DNA from: Solen grandis | Lineage: Eukaryota > Mollusca > Bivalvia > Adapedonta > Solenidae | DNA: 64,000 nucleotides | NCBI GenBank assembly: GCA_021229015.1 | Contig: CM037792.1 | Location: 3,345,933-3,409,932 of the forward strand | Direction of reading: 5' to 3' | Part shown: positions 12,575-24,726 of the stretch, in pieces | How the letters are laid out: each line of letters starts with the position of its first letter | How positions within the stretch are numbered: the stretch's first letter is position 1 | The notes under the pieces: generated by a model | Database searches by the model: none | The model's input: the letters and a program-made list of their open reading frames with translations, nothing else | What the model was told of the DNA's origin: nothing | Made by a program: the position numbers and the translations under genes

Positions 12575-12720
12575 AAGAGGCAGTACCTGACCCCGGTAGG
12601 GATCGAACGTTAACCCTTGACTCAGATCTAAGCCAAGCACCTAAAAAGTCTCGGGCACTGAGACTGGCTTATTTATATGGAATTCCTTGTCTCTTATCTG
12701 AGAATAGACACTAGGAAATG
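12575..12720 (-). repeat. tRNA-derived SINE fragment
   Basis: Read on the minus strand, it contains a B-box-like GTTCGATCCC followed by a GC-rich 3' stem. The body differs from SINE families 1 and 2. The 72-aa plus-strand ORF here is not a gene. Confidence 0.4.
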
Positions 12721-13440
12721 ATATCATCCAACAGTAAATAATACTCTCGCGATTACGCAAGCTTTTCTCTAGTATAATATATAATAACAAGCGTTAGTGG
12801 GTAGGCCCTATTTGTAATCAGATTAAATGATCACCAATCATATGGATCCATTGTAGATACACTCTTCGCGCTTACGATCACTTCTAAGGCTGAACTTATG
12901 ATTTCGCTACCCGGATGTGGAGAAGACGCCACGTTGCGGAATGTGTTACTTCGAACCACTAAACACCTGGGGCAAATTGCATACACAAAGTTTCAATAAA
13001 TTTCGATGTATTTTTCACTGAATTTGTTTGCAACCGGATGTTTCCAAAATAAGTTTCGTGACAGAGGAAGGTACTCTTCAAAGGGGACTCGCGAAGTAAC
13101 ATGGTAAACAAATATGGCCGACAAGGTTTTGAATTTTCATATTCGGAATGGATGTTACTTAAATGCTCGTTAAATGTGGACACACGAAATAATTTGTTTG
13201 TCGTTTCTGTTAGGATTTATAAAATTAATGTTCTTATGCCATTTAAATGCGTTGATTATTTGCTAAATCTTGCAAATTGATATTAATTTTAAATTGAAGA
13301 TAAATATTGTCTACGATAGACGCCATCTTGAAAACACTTTCTTTGCAACAAATTAGTAAAATCATTACATAGAGCACGAATAAAACGGGAATATGTGACG
13401 TTGCAACACTTTGTCTCAGCAATTCGGCCATAAGGAGCGA
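12721..13440. other. Intergenic, nothing firm
   Basis: YY1-like motifs (ATATGGCC at about 13112; GCCATCTTG at about 13321) are present but no transcript is supported. Short minus-strand ORFs lack domains. Confidence 0.35.
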
Positions 13441-13582
13441 GTTGCTCAGATAAATAGTTCAAATATGTTTTGTAGTCTGGTTCTTGTCTGGGATACCTTC
13501 TCCTTACACTATGTTATCTGTTATCCTGAAGACGACCGGGAACCAGACTACAAAACACATTGGAACCTTTTGTCTGAGCAAC
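13441..13582. mobile_element. Small foldback element
   Basis: The left arm starts GTTGCTCAGA and runs through TGTTTTGTAGTCTGGTTC. The right arm is its inverted copy, GAACCAGACTACAAAACA through GTCTGAGCAAC. Arms are about 45 bases around a roughly 50-base loop. ORFs crossing it on both strands are palindrome artefacts. Confidence 0.75.
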
Positions 13583-13761
13583 ACGCCTCTGCTCTGGGGA
13601 AACCGCATTTTATATAAAATCGATTTTCCCGAGGTGGCGTTTACGAAAATAGCGTTTTCCCGCGCAAAGTGACCAATGCTTACCATGTTTATTTGTCAAG
13701 AAACAAATACTTCAATTACGTTAACGAGGGTACAGTGGCACAGAGGTGACATTATAGGGTT

Positions 13762-13973
13762 TTATTTATCTCGTGAAAACGACGTAAGAAGACTTGCCAA
13801 ATTACTTTGCTTATTGCATCCAGGGACGTCCTGTTCATGTTCGCATTGTTTATTTGCTTCTTTGAAGAAGGTTCCTTGGGGACATGGCCTGCGGATGACT
13901 TTCCCATTGTCGCAATCGTAGAAGCACCTACAGTCGTCAGGATCCTTAAACTTTTTCCCATTTGTTGTGCAAT
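13762..13973 (-). CDS. Chitin-binding peritrophin-A (CBM14) exon, likely C-terminal
   Basis: An acceptor (TTGTTTTAG) opens a phase-1 exon encoding a CBM14 domain. Six cysteines are spaced C-x12-C-x5-C-x9-C-x12-C-x8-C, with an extra Cys in DDCRCFYDC and the conserved aromatic and CPQGTFF core. CBM14 domains are secreted modules that bind chitin through a disulphide-pinned fold, typical of peritrophic-matrix, shell-matrix and mucin-like proteins. The frame runs 15-20 residues past the last Cys to TAA at 13762, where AATAAA overlaps the stop, so this is probably the terminal exon. A GTAATT donor just after the domain is an alternative end. Its phase matches the Ser/Thr-rich exons at 17-25 kb on the same strand. 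No signal-peptide exon was found. Confidence 0.75.
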
Positions 13974-14043
13974 CTAAAACAAGAGAGGCATCCGCATTTA
14001 GTGAAGTTTGGGTTTTCATAAGTGAAATCATCTTCAAATACAC

Positions 14044-14590
14044 TTCATTTTACTATTTTACTAAAAGGAAACAACACAGAATGTATCCTCTACACACGGG
14101 ATATCCCCACAATGCCCCATTTTCACAAACCAAGGGCCATAACTCGGTTAATATTTCTGTTTCATGATGTTTGCTCATGCACATATACATTAGAGTGAAA
14201 AAGATTTCGATACTGACGAACAGGGCCAAATCTATATGTCCCACACTTTTTTTTAAGCGAGGACATAAAAAATAAGCAATTAGGACATATGTTGTGCAGT
14301 AAATGTTTTACAATTGGGTAACGAAGTCTAGAAATGACTGTTGTTTGAATGAAAAAAGAAAGATAAAATTATTACCTAGTTATACTGTTTAATGCCGGAA
14401 CTTCAATACTGATAAAACGAACATTCTTGAAAAAAGGGGACAGATCTCTAGAAATTAGAAATGGAGTTTTGCAACAAGCAGTATTAGGGCAGTAGCCAGT
14501 GCTTGCTATAAGGGGTTACATTTTCAAAATAGCAGCGAATGTCTCGGTCAAAGCGAAACAAACATGAATATTGTAAAATCCTTAATTTTC
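14044..14590. other. Intergenic or intronic, nothing recognised
   Basis: No supported coding or repeat feature. If the CBM14 exon joins exons at 17 kb and above, this lies in their intron. Confidence 0.4.
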
Positions 14591-14785
14591 AATGAAATTA
14601 AATTTCGTTGATTATGTACCTAGGGGAATTTCGTGGGTACATTTATTCGTGGATCAATATTCCAGAAAACGGGAGGTCTACATGAGAGACAAGTTTTTGT
14701 GGGGATTGATATTTGTGGATAAAACCATCCACGAAATCGACGAAAATTAGTGTACCACGAAAATTAATGATTTCACAGTAAAATA
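14590..14785. mobile_element. MITE, same family as the one split by Tc1 at 42.85 kb
   Basis: The ends are TTTCGTTGATTATG with TTTCGTGGGTACATTTATTC on the left and TACCACGAAAATTAATGATT on the right, in inverted relation. GTACATTTATTCGTGGATC is shared with 42905-42924, and AAATTAATGATTTTACAGTA with 44568-44587. Confidence 0.65.
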
Positions 14786-15585
14786 TTTTATCAATATGAA
14801 ATATTACAGTTTTCAATGAATATGAATATTTCCAGAGGAAAATAAAACAATATACAATTAAATTCCTCTCTTTATCAATATTTCGGCAAAACTTGCCATT
14901 AGTAAAAAAACACGTGCCAAAACGTTAGCACTCTCTTACACAGCGGCTTACATTACATTCATCTGAAAATAGTTTCAAATCTATGACGTCATCCAGATCG
15001 TTGTTCAGATATTTAATTAGATAGGCTCCTTAAACTGTGAAATATATATATCATCACTGAACCTGATCGAAATGGTCATTAAAATTACAAATCATGAAAA
15101 TAAAAAGCTGGTCTTAAAGTAAGATATCCGGCTGAATCTGTAAATATTTACATCTGCAGACGAACATTTGCGGATTGTTCTATCTGCGAAATAAGGCGAC
15201 AGGAAAATTGTTCCCATTATAACAATCAATTTTTTTATTTTTTTTTATGATGATTCAAAAATATTAATTCATTGTTTCTTTACTTCTGATCAGTAAAATA
15301 CACTTCAAGCCGCGTTAAATGAGTGTGTTCTGTTTTCACAAGATTCTTGTCTCTGAGCCCTCTGCAGAGATGGTTTAGTGAGGAACGAACGACAACTCTG
15401 CTTGGAGATTGAAACGTTAGGACATATTGTTATTGTTATGAACGACGTCGAAAGAAGATGACGTAAATGTTGGCGCCCTTTTCTATGATGTTAAATGGCA
15501 TAGAAGGCAATTATTAAGAGTTGCAGACAAGCGGCTTGATTGTATGCAGTCTCCTTATCCAAACTGACTCATGTAATCGCAATTC
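14786..15585. other. Intergenic or intronic, nothing recognised
   Basis: No supported feature; AT-rich with short ORFs only. Confidence 0.4.
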
Positions 15586-15589
15586 AGTT

Positions 15590-16200
15590 CTACCCGCTGC
15601 ATATACGCGAAATCGCATGTATTCATGAGTGTTGTTTTCTAGTGCAAATTGTGCGTTTATTGGTCAATCCCTTGCCATTCTAGCATCCCTAAGGTGTTCC
15701 TACATTCGTTCCTTTAACAGACATTCCGTCTCTCCCACATAGACTGTAATATCATATTGTGCATATCATATGACAAACACCACATTTTTCACTTGACAAC
15801 ATACACCAGTCTGAAAGCTTGGCTTTTGTTCTCCTCAAGGCCACCATAGGCGGCTGTGCGAGGACTTCCTTCATCTTCTATGATCCATACAAAACCCAAG
15901 AGTGTCGGCTTAGTATAAATTATACATTGGGTATTATGCTGGAATACGTTAGAACTAGTGGAACTCTCTTGGTGTTGCCTTGTAAAAGGGTATTTCTATC
16001 AAAGCTATCTACCCTTCTTCATTCATCTTCAATCAATTTACTGCTGAAGCCTCTTCTTCTTAATGTTCATTTTAAGAAAGCCATTGGGTTCTTGTAATCA
16101 TCGTTCAGTTCAGAAATTCGTTTCAGCCGAAACCCAATCAGTACGCTAGACCTCTCTTGGTACACGTTGGATGGCATGTCTTGTTGTTTGAGATAAAGAT
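15590..16200 (-). pseudogene. Penelope-like retroelement relic (RT end plus GIY-YIG endonuclease)
   Basis: The minus strand, across several stops and frameshifts, reads in order: a post-RT segment (SKLIEDE; KRVPLVLTYSSIIPNV), a KEVLAQPPMVALRRTKAKLS block, a cysteine-containing linker, then KNVVFVI...VYVGETECLLKERM and FRVYAAG. The VVFVI-YVGET arrangement is the GIY-YIG endonuclease signature placed after RT in Penelope-like elements. In-frame stops (for example within VVFVI*YAQ) and frame changes show it is dead. No element ends or repeats were found. The 92-aa plus-strand ORF over it is antisense noise. Confidence 0.8.
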
Positions 16201-16202
16201 AA

Positions 16203-16541
16203 CTATCTGTCGGTCTGTGTAAATGTGCACATTGTCTTATTTAGCCAACGTATATAAAATTCAATTTGGAGAGATGAATATCTTAGTTCTACCATTATGT
16301 TACAGTGTACACGATTGGCATGGTCTGCAAATCGTTCAAGGTATTCCTTAGTACAATCCGAAATATTGATTAAGAGTGAATTTAACTGTTTATTACAATT
16401 TTCGCATAAATTTTCGAAATAACTGACTCTAAATTCTTGCAAATTTTCTATACAGGTCTTACTGTATGATGCGTTCATTCGGAACTTTATAGGCGTTTCA
16501 TAAGGAACGATGTTAGTTTTGAGAACGTGGGTAAATTCCAA
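16203..16541 (-). other. 112-aa ORF next to the Penelope relic, unrecognised
   Basis: The frame is Cys- and Asn-rich with mixed composition (SYFENLCENCNKQLNSLL). It directly precedes the retroelement relic on the same strand, so it could be an upstream remnant of that element or of host sequence. There is no domain match that I recognise and no splice support. Confidence 0.2.
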
Positions 16542-16942
16542 ATGTATTCATCAAACCAATATCAAATACTTGTTGAGAATGATAACGACACATCAGATTG
16601 TGATATGCTGCTATATAACGACACCATAGTTACATGTACCAGGAAACTGACCGACGTCAGGAATATGTGGAATATCAATCAAATGTTTTAATGATGAAAT
16701 GATAATAGGCTTAAAGACCAAAAACCAATACGTATTGCTTTGCTAATCTCGATGTTTTGTTTAGTAAATTAAACACATTGTGTAAACTAGTGTAAAGATA
16801 ATAGATGTTGAAGACATTCGAAAATGTATGATATGGCAAAGTTTAGAAGTTATAGCCTATTGAATTTAACCGGACGATATTATACTATATCTAAATGAAA
16901 ATGAATATTGTATTTTTCCTCCCAGGACAACTATCACGTTAT

Positions 16943-16946
<4 letters not shown>

Positions 16947-16985
<39 letters not shown>
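16947..16985. repeat. (AT)n microsatellite
   Basis: About 19 uninterrupted AT dinucleotides. The surrounding 76-aa minus-strand ORF is a product of the repeat. Confidence 0.9.
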
Positions 16986-16987
<2 letters not shown>

Positions 16988-17263
16988 GATGTAAGAAGGT
17001 GGTACTACGGACGTTTTTTTTTTCAGGATTGTTCATCAAAAGTAGGTCAAAGGTAAAGATCACAAGGTCAACTACATAATTTAAATGGACATCCACTCCA
17101 GCAATTAACCAAAGAAGTTATAGCAAATTAAAAAAAAAAGGGTCAACCTGAGTGGATGCCCGACGCGGGCGACATTTTCAGTAATGTAAAAAAAAATGTC
17201 TGGTTATCATATCATAGATATAATCCTAAAGAATGAAGCATCTTCTGATCTGAATTATAACTT

Positions 17264-17321
17264 AATTCAATCCTTTTCTTGGTCCCAACTCTGTTAACAG
17301 TTATGGCTTGTGCGGATGCTG
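17264..17321 (-). CDS. Type-B Ser/Thr-rich exon, copy B1 (oldest, diverged)
   Basis: On the minus strand an acceptor CAAAAACAG precedes an open phase-1 stretch (SAQAITVNRVGTKKRIEL) ending before GTTATAA. It aligns with the other type-B exons but is shorter at its 5' end and more basic. It may be a relic. Boundaries are good to a few bases. Confidence 0.35.
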
Positions 17322-17836
17322 TTTTTGTTATTAAATTGACATTATCCGACATGAAATACATTAGTCCTGATCATAGTTTAATGTGATTCTCATATTCAAT
17401 AGAATTCTGATATGTAAGAAAGTCATATTTTAATCTATACCATTCTACCATTCCGATGCAGCATTATGACAGGTTATGTTCACGTTTTCCGGAATTATCG
17501 CGGTACAATTTGTTTATTTATGACATGACAAGTAAACAAAGGTTTTCTTTTCAAAAAGCATCTTTGATTCATTTTTCATTTCTACTCAATCTATGTCCCA
17601 TATTATTGCATATTTTCATAAATGACGTGGTGAAAATGATTTTCATAGAAACATTTAACCCTGTACAAAAAAGGGTATTTCTTAAGCATTATACTTTTTA
17701 TGACCATATTCAAATATATTGTTAGAATTTCAATGGAAGAGGGTTTTTAAAATTGAAGATTTTAGGATAATTAGATCAAAATAGACTCCTCAGTCATTCC
17801 TCTTATACGGAAGACTAGTAAACAAAATTACTTATT

Positions 17837-17900
17837 TCAGTCCCCGTTTCGGTCCCAACACTGTTTCCTGTGGTTGCTTGTTTAGATGGTGTTTTTGAAA
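17837..17900 (-). pseudogene. Type-B exon copy B2, acceptor lost
   Basis: The frame is open (TPSKQATTGNSVGTETGTEI) and the donor AA|GTAATT is intact. The position of the acceptor AG reads CAA (TTTTCAAAAACACC), so it probably is not spliced in. The Ser/Thr character is kept. Confidence 0.45.
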
Positions 17901-18551
17901 ACAAAAAACAAAAAAGATTCATAAAATAATCTAACTTGAAATATACTTGATGATGTTATAGATATTGGGGGATTAATCTGTTCATGGTTCAGTTCTATTC
18001 TCATATTTCATGAAATGATGATGTGTAAGAGATAATCATTTTATGGTGCGTTGTTTACAAAGCCACATTTAACCGTTTGCTAAAATGACATTACCGGGTA
18101 TCCAAATTGAATACCCCTTAGCGAGCAAGATATACGAGCACATGATTGCATAGACGGGAAAAAATATCACTGAAAATAGTATGAATGAAATTCTGTGAAG
18201 TTCGCGAGTAAAGTGCAGCAGATAACGCACCTTTAGCATGTAATGTGTCCTTCGTTAATTTAATACAATATGACAAATAAAAATGGCTACAGGGTCTATT
18301 TGATGAAGAAAATCGATGAGACAGTTCTGAATAAAAAGCCAAACTTTCTCCTTTACTGTTCCAATTTATGCTTAATGCAATATAAGGGCTTTCAGTCCTT
18401 TGATTCGACCAAATGAGTGAGAATATATCATTCCAATGCAGAATATTAACCGGATCTCTTTATCATATACATTTCTCGTTTCTTGTAATTAAGTAATTAG
18501 GACCAATTAATACTAGTTCCAATCTGAAACAAGATTTACTTTGCTTTTTAT

Positions 18552-19330
18552 TAGCTCACCTGAGCACGTGTGCTCAGGATGAGCTTTTAGGATCGATGAA
18601 TGTCCGTCGTCCGTCCGACCGTCCGTCGTCCGTCGTCCACAATTTGTTCGTTTGCACTCTAGCATCTTCATTTCTTAAGCAATTGCATTCAAACTTAATG
18701 ACATTGTTTATAACTAAAAAATCTCAGCCAAGTTCGTTTTTGGCTGATATCGGACCATTAGGTCAGGAGTTACACCCCTTATATTATTTAAAAAAGTCAG
18801 ATTGCACCTTGTTTGCACTCTAGCATCTTTATTTTTTAGGTCATTGTCTTTAAATTTTATAACAATGTTTATAACCATCAAATTTTGGCTAAGTTGGATT
18901 ATGGCTGAAATTGGACCCTTAGGTCAGGAGTTACTCCCCTTTTAAAATTGAAAAAAGCCAGATTTCACTTTGTTTGCCCTCTAGTATCTTATTTCTTATG
19001 CAATTGCCTTCAAACTTTTTGTCATTGTTTAAAACCATAATACCTTGGCCAAGTTTAATTATGACTGGAATCAACACATAAGGTCAGGAGTTATGCCCCT
19101 TTTAAATTTGAAAGAATCCAGATTGCTCTTTGCACTCTAGCATCTTTATTTCTTAAGCAATTGCCTTCAAACCTGAAGACATTGTTTATGACCAGAATAT
19201 CTTGGCCAAATTTGATGATGGCTTTAATCAATTTATTATGTCAGGAGTTATGCCCCTTTAAATGTTGAAAATTGCAAGGTTTCACTCTGTTTGAACTTTA
19301 ATATCACTCATTGTCAGTTGAAAAAAAGGG
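18552..19330 (+). mobile_element. Composite repeat element, left half with ~160-bp internal tandem repeats
   Basis: It starts TAGCTCACCTGAGCACGTGT, followed by a (CGTCCGT) tract, then about five diverged units containing CACTCTAGCATCTT, CAATTGCCTTCAAACTT and GTCAGGAGTTA(T/C)(G/A/T)CCCC. The matching right end (GGCCATCATGGCCCTCTTGTTT) is missing, so it is truncated. It has the same left end as the element at 20106. Confidence 0.8.
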
Positions 19331-20105
19331 GAAAAATTAGTAAGATATTGTTTTTTTTCTAATGTTACACCCTATTATCACATTTATTTATTAATGTACG
19401 AAACAATTTTCAGGAAACGTATGCTTATTGATATTGATCAGAATATCTAAACCTTGCTTGCTTTTGGTTTATATCAGATATAATTGTCTGATCTGAATAT
19501 AAAATGAAGATCCCAATACTGGGTTTTACAAAATGCCAAGGTTTTTAAGATATATTCAGTTACCTCTTATATAAATCACTATAATTACATATAGATTAAC
19601 AACCATGCATTGTATGCATACTCCAGGAACGTTCCATTTCGTACACATCTACTTCAATTATTTTTCTTTTGTGGAGCATGGAACCGCAGTTCTTGTTTGG
19701 AGCCGTGATTTGCACATGTCCCATTCAAGCCTCGTTTTGATTCTCCACTCATGCTTTCGTTGTTGTGTTCATGATAGTGTGAAAGTTTATCTATTAATAT
19801 GTGTTTTACCAAGATTTGTCATAGATGTAAGTTATTTCAGTATTATTTCTATAATCAACAACTTTTGAACTATTGTGGTAATTGTCATCAAGTATCATTT
19901 ATTTACAAGGGTTTGATGATTTTAATTCTGATATGTAACTTCCGGTAAAAACGAAAGTATGGTAAATTGTTTACAATTTGACAATATTGAAGATCTGTCT
20001 TCGACTCCTACAGTATTTTATGTTTTGTAAGAATGAGAATATCAGTACATTGAGTTACGATTATAAACATATAAACATCTTTTATATGATTTAATGTGAC
20101 ATTTT

Positions 20106-21118
20106 AGCTCACCTGAGCACAACGTGCTCAAGGGTGAGCTTTTGTGATGGCCCTTCGTCCGTCGTCCGTCGTCCGTCGTGCGTCGTCAACAATTTGGCTT
20201 GTTAACAATCTAGAGGCCAGATTTTTAGCCCAATCCTCATGAAACTTGGTCAGAATGTTTCTCTCCATAAAATCTTGGACAAGTTCGAAATTGGGTCATT
20301 TGGAGTCAAAAAGTAGGTCACGAGGTCAAGTCTTAATAAAACCTTGTTAACACTCTAGAGGCCACATTTTTGGCCAAATCTTCAAGAAAATTGTTCAGAA
20401 TGTTTGCCTCCATAAAATCTTGGACAAGATCGAAATTAGGTCATGTGGGGTCGAAAAGTAGGTCACGAGGTCAAGTCTTATAAAAACCTTGTTAACACTC
20501 TAGAGGCCACATTTTTGGCCAAATCTTCATGAAACTCCGTCAGAATGTTTGTCTCCGTAAAATCTTGTACAAGTTTGAATTTGGGTCATGTCGGGTCAAA
20601 AAGTAGGTCACGAGGTCAAATCTTAGAAAAACCTTGTTTCCAATCTAGAGGCCACATTTTTGGCCCAATCTTCATGAAACTTGGTCAGAATGTTTCTCTC
20701 CATAAAATCTTGGACATGTTCGAAATTGGGTCATGTGGGGTCAAAAAGTAGGTCATGAGGTCAAATCTTAGAAAAACCTTGTTAACACTATAGAGGCCAC
20801 ATTTTTGGCCAAATCTTCATGAAATTTTGTCAGAATGTTTGTCAGCATGAAATCTTGTACAAGTTTGTATTTGGGTCATGTGGGGTCAAAAAGTAGGTCA
20901 CGAGGTCAAATCTTAGAAAAACCTTGTTTACACTCTAAAGGCCACATTTTGGGCCCAATCTTAATGAAACTTGGTCAGAATGTTTGTTTCCATAACATCT
21001 TGGACAAGTTCAAAAGTGGGTCATGTGGGGTCAAAAAGTAGGTCATTATGAAAAATCCAACACATGTTGCTCATTTATAATCAGGTGAGCGATTCAGGGC
21101 CATCATGGCCCTCTTGTT
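20106..21118 (+). mobile_element. Complete composite element with ~145-bp internal tandem repeats
   Basis: The left end is AGCTCACCTGAGCACAACGT plus (CGTCCGT)n. There are six or more units (AACACTCTAGAGGCCACATT, TCTTCATGAAACTTGGTCAG, GGTCATGTGGGGTCAAAAAG, TAGGTCACGAGGTCAA) at a spacing of about 145 bases. The right end is GGTGAGCGATTCAGGGCCAT then CATGGCCCTCTTGTTT. It is non-coding; 68-aa ORFs repeat with the units. Ends shared with 49293-51237 and 62106-63646 define one superfamily. Confidence 0.85.
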
Positions 21119-21699
21119 TCAAATCCCACAAATTTCTGATATTCTTAGGATGAAAACCCATGGTCTTTCTGATAGTTTCATGAAGTAGATATTTAAGATA
21201 TTTCTCCAACACATATTGGAAATCCACATCAGAGGTAAGTGCAAATAAAGATACAATTTAAACAATAAAAAAAACCTTGAGCCAGGACATATTTATCAAC
21301 TATTACCGCCTTGTAACGGTCGGTCGGCAAATGGACCAACTTTGGTGCTTAAAAAAGGCTAAAAGGAACCACAACCTCGTAATTGCCCAAGGAATTTCCT
21401 TGAGACGGACTACGGAATATGCAATTCAAGTATTTTTGAAATCAATTTAATGGTCTTTACTTACGCATTGTAGTATTATTGTCTTCAACGAGGATTTAAA
21501 AAAATGTATCTCTTCAGAAATCTTTAAGACGCATTTGATTCTTTGTCCGAAGAATATGTACTGCTGTTAGAAGATTAATATTCCTATAATGAAAACATTT
21601 TTTATATCCACTTCCAAATATGTTATTATTATTCAAACGAACAAGACTCCTCAATCATTCTTTATATTCCTTTTACCGAAAGAAAACATAAAAAAAAAA

Positions 21700-21770
21700 A
21701 TTCTTAATCCAATTCAATTTGTTGTCCCAACACTGATTCCTGTGTTGGTTTGTGCAGATGATGTTTCTGA
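21700..21770 (-). pseudogene. Type-B exon copy B3, broken
   Basis: The acceptor TTTTTCAG is intact and the start reads TSSAQTNTGISVGT. An in-frame TGA follows and the donor GT has become GA (TTAAGAATT). It is clearly disabled relative to B4 and B5. Confidence 0.55.
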
Positions 21771-22100
21771 AAAACATCATGACGTTATCTATTCAAAAAT
21801 ATATCAGAACTTGGTAGCCACAGAAATGGGAAAAATCCATTCTGACCATGATTACTTTTTATTCATTTTTTATACATTTGATTATGATGTGTGAAATGAA
21901 TCATATTTTAAACCATACTAGTTTATAACACGGCTGACTTAGTTTAAGACACTATTGAACATTATTTTCACCATATTACATAAATAGAAATCTTACAGTT
22001 TGGTTAATCTAGTACTAATCTGTCAAATAAAATGTCGTTCGGCCGTCACAGCTACAGCATCTATTTGATGAGGGTAATGGATAGAACAAGGAAATACTAC

Positions 22101-22160
22101 CTTCGTTCCTCGGACTTGTCTTCTGACTGCATTCTGTGGTGTCTGCTGGGCCTGATATGG
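22101..22160 (-). CDS. Type-A Ser/Thr-rich exon, copy A1
   Basis: The minus-strand acceptor ATTTCCAG and donor AAG|GTAGTA bound exactly 60 nt. The exon is phase 1 at both ends and encodes ISGPADTTECSQKTSPRNE. Pro, Ser, Thr and Asp are enriched, as in O-glycosylated stalks (inference). It resembles A2 at 24135. No transcript evidence is visible. Confidence 0.5.
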
Positions 22161-22675
22161 CTGGAAATAACGTGAAATTATCTTTCTGAAATATATAAGA
22201 ACCTAAGACCCTAACATTTTTGGAACATTCCAAACCTTGATTATATTGAAGTCTCGTAGTTTCATGACATTTAAAATCGTAAGATTCCCATTAAAATATT
22301 CTGTGAAAATAATGTTCATCGATGCATATAACCATGTTCAAATGGCAGCCATTCTATGGAAAATGTCAGAAATTTGACTTAGATATAAGGAATATGCAAT
22401 CCAAATATTTTTCCAAACAATGTAATGGTCTTTACTTACGCATTGTAGTATTATTGTCTTCAATGAGAATTTAAATATTTGCATCTCTTAACAAATCTTT
22501 AAGACACATTTGATTCTCTGTCCGAAGAATATGTACTGGTTTTAGAAGATTAATATTCCTTTAATGAATATATTTTAGAATCCACTTCCAAATATGTTAT
22601 TTTTATTCAAATGATCAGGACTCCTCAGTAATCTTTTATGTTCCTTTTTCCGAAAGACTTCATAAACAAAATTAC

Positions 22676-22738
22676 TTAATTCAATTCCATTTCTTGTCCC
22701 AACACTGTTTCCTGTGTTGGATTGTGCAGATGATGTTT
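22676..22738 (-). CDS. Type-B Ser/Thr-rich exon, copy B4
   Basis: The minus-strand acceptor GATGTTTTTCAG and donor AA|GTAATT bound 63 nt. The exon is phase 1 at both ends and reads TSSAQSNTGNSVGTRNGIEL. Both splice sites and the frame are intact. Confidence 0.5.
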   Translation of the reverse strand, partial: KHHLHNPTQETVLGQEMELN

Positions 22739-24134
22739 CTGAAAAACATCATGAAGTTATCTATTCAAAAATATATCAGAACTTGATAACTATAGAAATG
22801 GAAAAAATCCATTCCGACCATGGTTACTTTTCAATCATTTTTCATACATTTAATTATGATGTGTGATATGAATCGTATTTAAACCATACTAGTTCATAAC
22901 ACGGCCGACTTGGTTTAAGACACTATTGAACATTATTTTCACTAAATTACATAAATAGAAATCTTACAGTTTGGTTAATCTAATACGAATATGGTAAATA
23001 AAAATGTCCTTCGTCCGTCACAGCTACAGCATCTACTTGATGAGGGAAATCGATGGAACAGTTCTAAATAACAATCCACACTTTCTCCTTTACTGTTCCA
23101 GTTTATGTTAAAGGCAATAAAAGGGCTTTCATTTCTTTGATCAAACCAAATGGGTGAGAATATATCATTCTTGTGCAGAATGTTAACCGGATCTCTTTTT
23201 CACATAATCTTCTCGTTTTTTGTTATTTATTAATTACAGGACCACTTAATAGTAGTCCCAGTCTTAAACAACGTTTACTTTGTTTCTGTATTTCATATCC
23301 CCAAAATTTAAAAAGTTCTTAGGATGAAAACCCATGGTCTTTCTGATAGTTTAATGAAGTAGATATTTATTCAACATATATTGGAAATCAACATCAGAGG
23401 GAGGTGCAAATAGAGATACAATTTAAACCAAAAAAAAACAACATGTTTTAACTGTTACCGCTTTGTAACGGTCAGTCGGCAAATGAACCAACTCGGGTGC
23501 TTAAACAAAGATCAAAGGAACCCCAACCTCGAACTTGCCGATGTATTTCCCAGAGACAAACAGTATAAATAAAAATATCCTTTCAAAGCGAGAAAAACTA
23601 ACAATAAGGAAGAACAAAAGTGTTCTATGAGAAATCCCAAATATATTCAAAATTAACTTACAACAGAGGAAGTTTTATATAAATAAACAAATGAATCATT
23701 AAGACAGGTCATTACATAAATCAGGTCGTCCACAGATGATCGGTAGAAATTAAAATAATTTGTTTCTACACTTCTACGTTAATGTTGTTGAAGTCTTTGT
23801 TTCATGACAAGTGTAGGTCACATTGCACGGAAAAACGCTATTTTCATAAACGCAATTTTAGCAAAGTAGGTTAAATATAGATTACGGTATCCAATCCGTT
23901 GCAGCATGTTGACCAGAACTTAGTACCGTTATATAATTTTCACGTTTCTTAATATTCTTTAATGAAGGATTACTAAATTATGATTTCGATCTTAAACAAC
24001 ATTCACTTTTGATTCTAAATATTCGCTCCCACAAATATCTAATATACATTGAATGAAACCCCATTGGTTTTACATTAGTTTTGTGTCATGGGGTATTTGG
24101 AATTTCTACAAATTTTTTGAAAAAAAAACACTAC

Positions 24135-24194
24135 CTTCGTTCCCCTGACTTGTCAACTCACTGCTTTCTGTGGTGTCTGCTGGGTCTGATGTGG
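24135..24194 (-). CDS. Type-A Ser/Thr-rich exon, copy A2
   Basis: It is 60 nt between ATTTCCAG and AAG|GTAGTG and phase 1 at both ends, reading TSDPADTTESSELTSQGNE. Compared with A1, the single Cys is Ser here, so the conserved part is PADTTE and the Ser/Thr content, not the Cys. Confidence 0.5.
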
Positions 24195-24663
24195 CTGGAA
24201 ATAACGTGAAATTATCTTTCTAAAATGTATAAGCCTAAATTTTCTATTAGAACAATACATTCTTATTTAAAAGTATTCCCATTAAAATATTCTGTGAAAA
24301 TAATGTTCATCGAAACATTTAACCATGTTCAAATGGTAGCAATTCTATGGAAAATGTCAGAAAATTGACGTAGATATATGGAATATGCAATTCAAGTATT
24401 TTTTTAAACAATTTAATGGTCTTTACTTATGCATTGTAGTATTATTGTCTTCAACGAGAATTTACAAATTGCATATCTTAACAAATCTTTAAAACACATG
24501 TGTTCTCTGTCTGATGAATATGTACTACTTTTAGCGGAATAATATTCCTTAAATGAAAATATTTTTATATCCACTTTCAAATATGTTATTAGAATTCAGA
24601 TGAACAAGACTCCCAATTCTTCTCTATATTCCTTTTTCTCAAAGACAGCATAAACAAAATTAC

Positions 24664-24726
24664 TTAATTCAATTCCATTTCTTGTCCAAACACTGATTCC
24701 TGTGTTGGATTCTGCAGATGATGTTT
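24664..24726 (-). CDS. Type-B Ser/Thr-rich exon, copy B5
   Basis: It is 63 nt between TTGTTTTCAG and AA|GTAATT and phase 1 at both ends, reading TSSAESNTGISVWTRNGIEL. It differs from B4 by a few substitutions with the frame kept. Confidence 0.5.
   Translation of the reverse strand, partial: KHHLQNPTQESVFGQEMELN

Noticed and set aside
17456..17725. 89-aa plus-strand ORF
   Set aside because: It lies within the diverged array unit, opposite to the exon strand, with no splice or domain support.
22980..23110. Recurring RFPSSNRCCSCDGR-like block as a third exon type
   Set aside because: The block repeats at 18260, 22020, 23000 and 25000, but no consistent acceptor, donor and phase bound it; kept as intronic repeat sequence.
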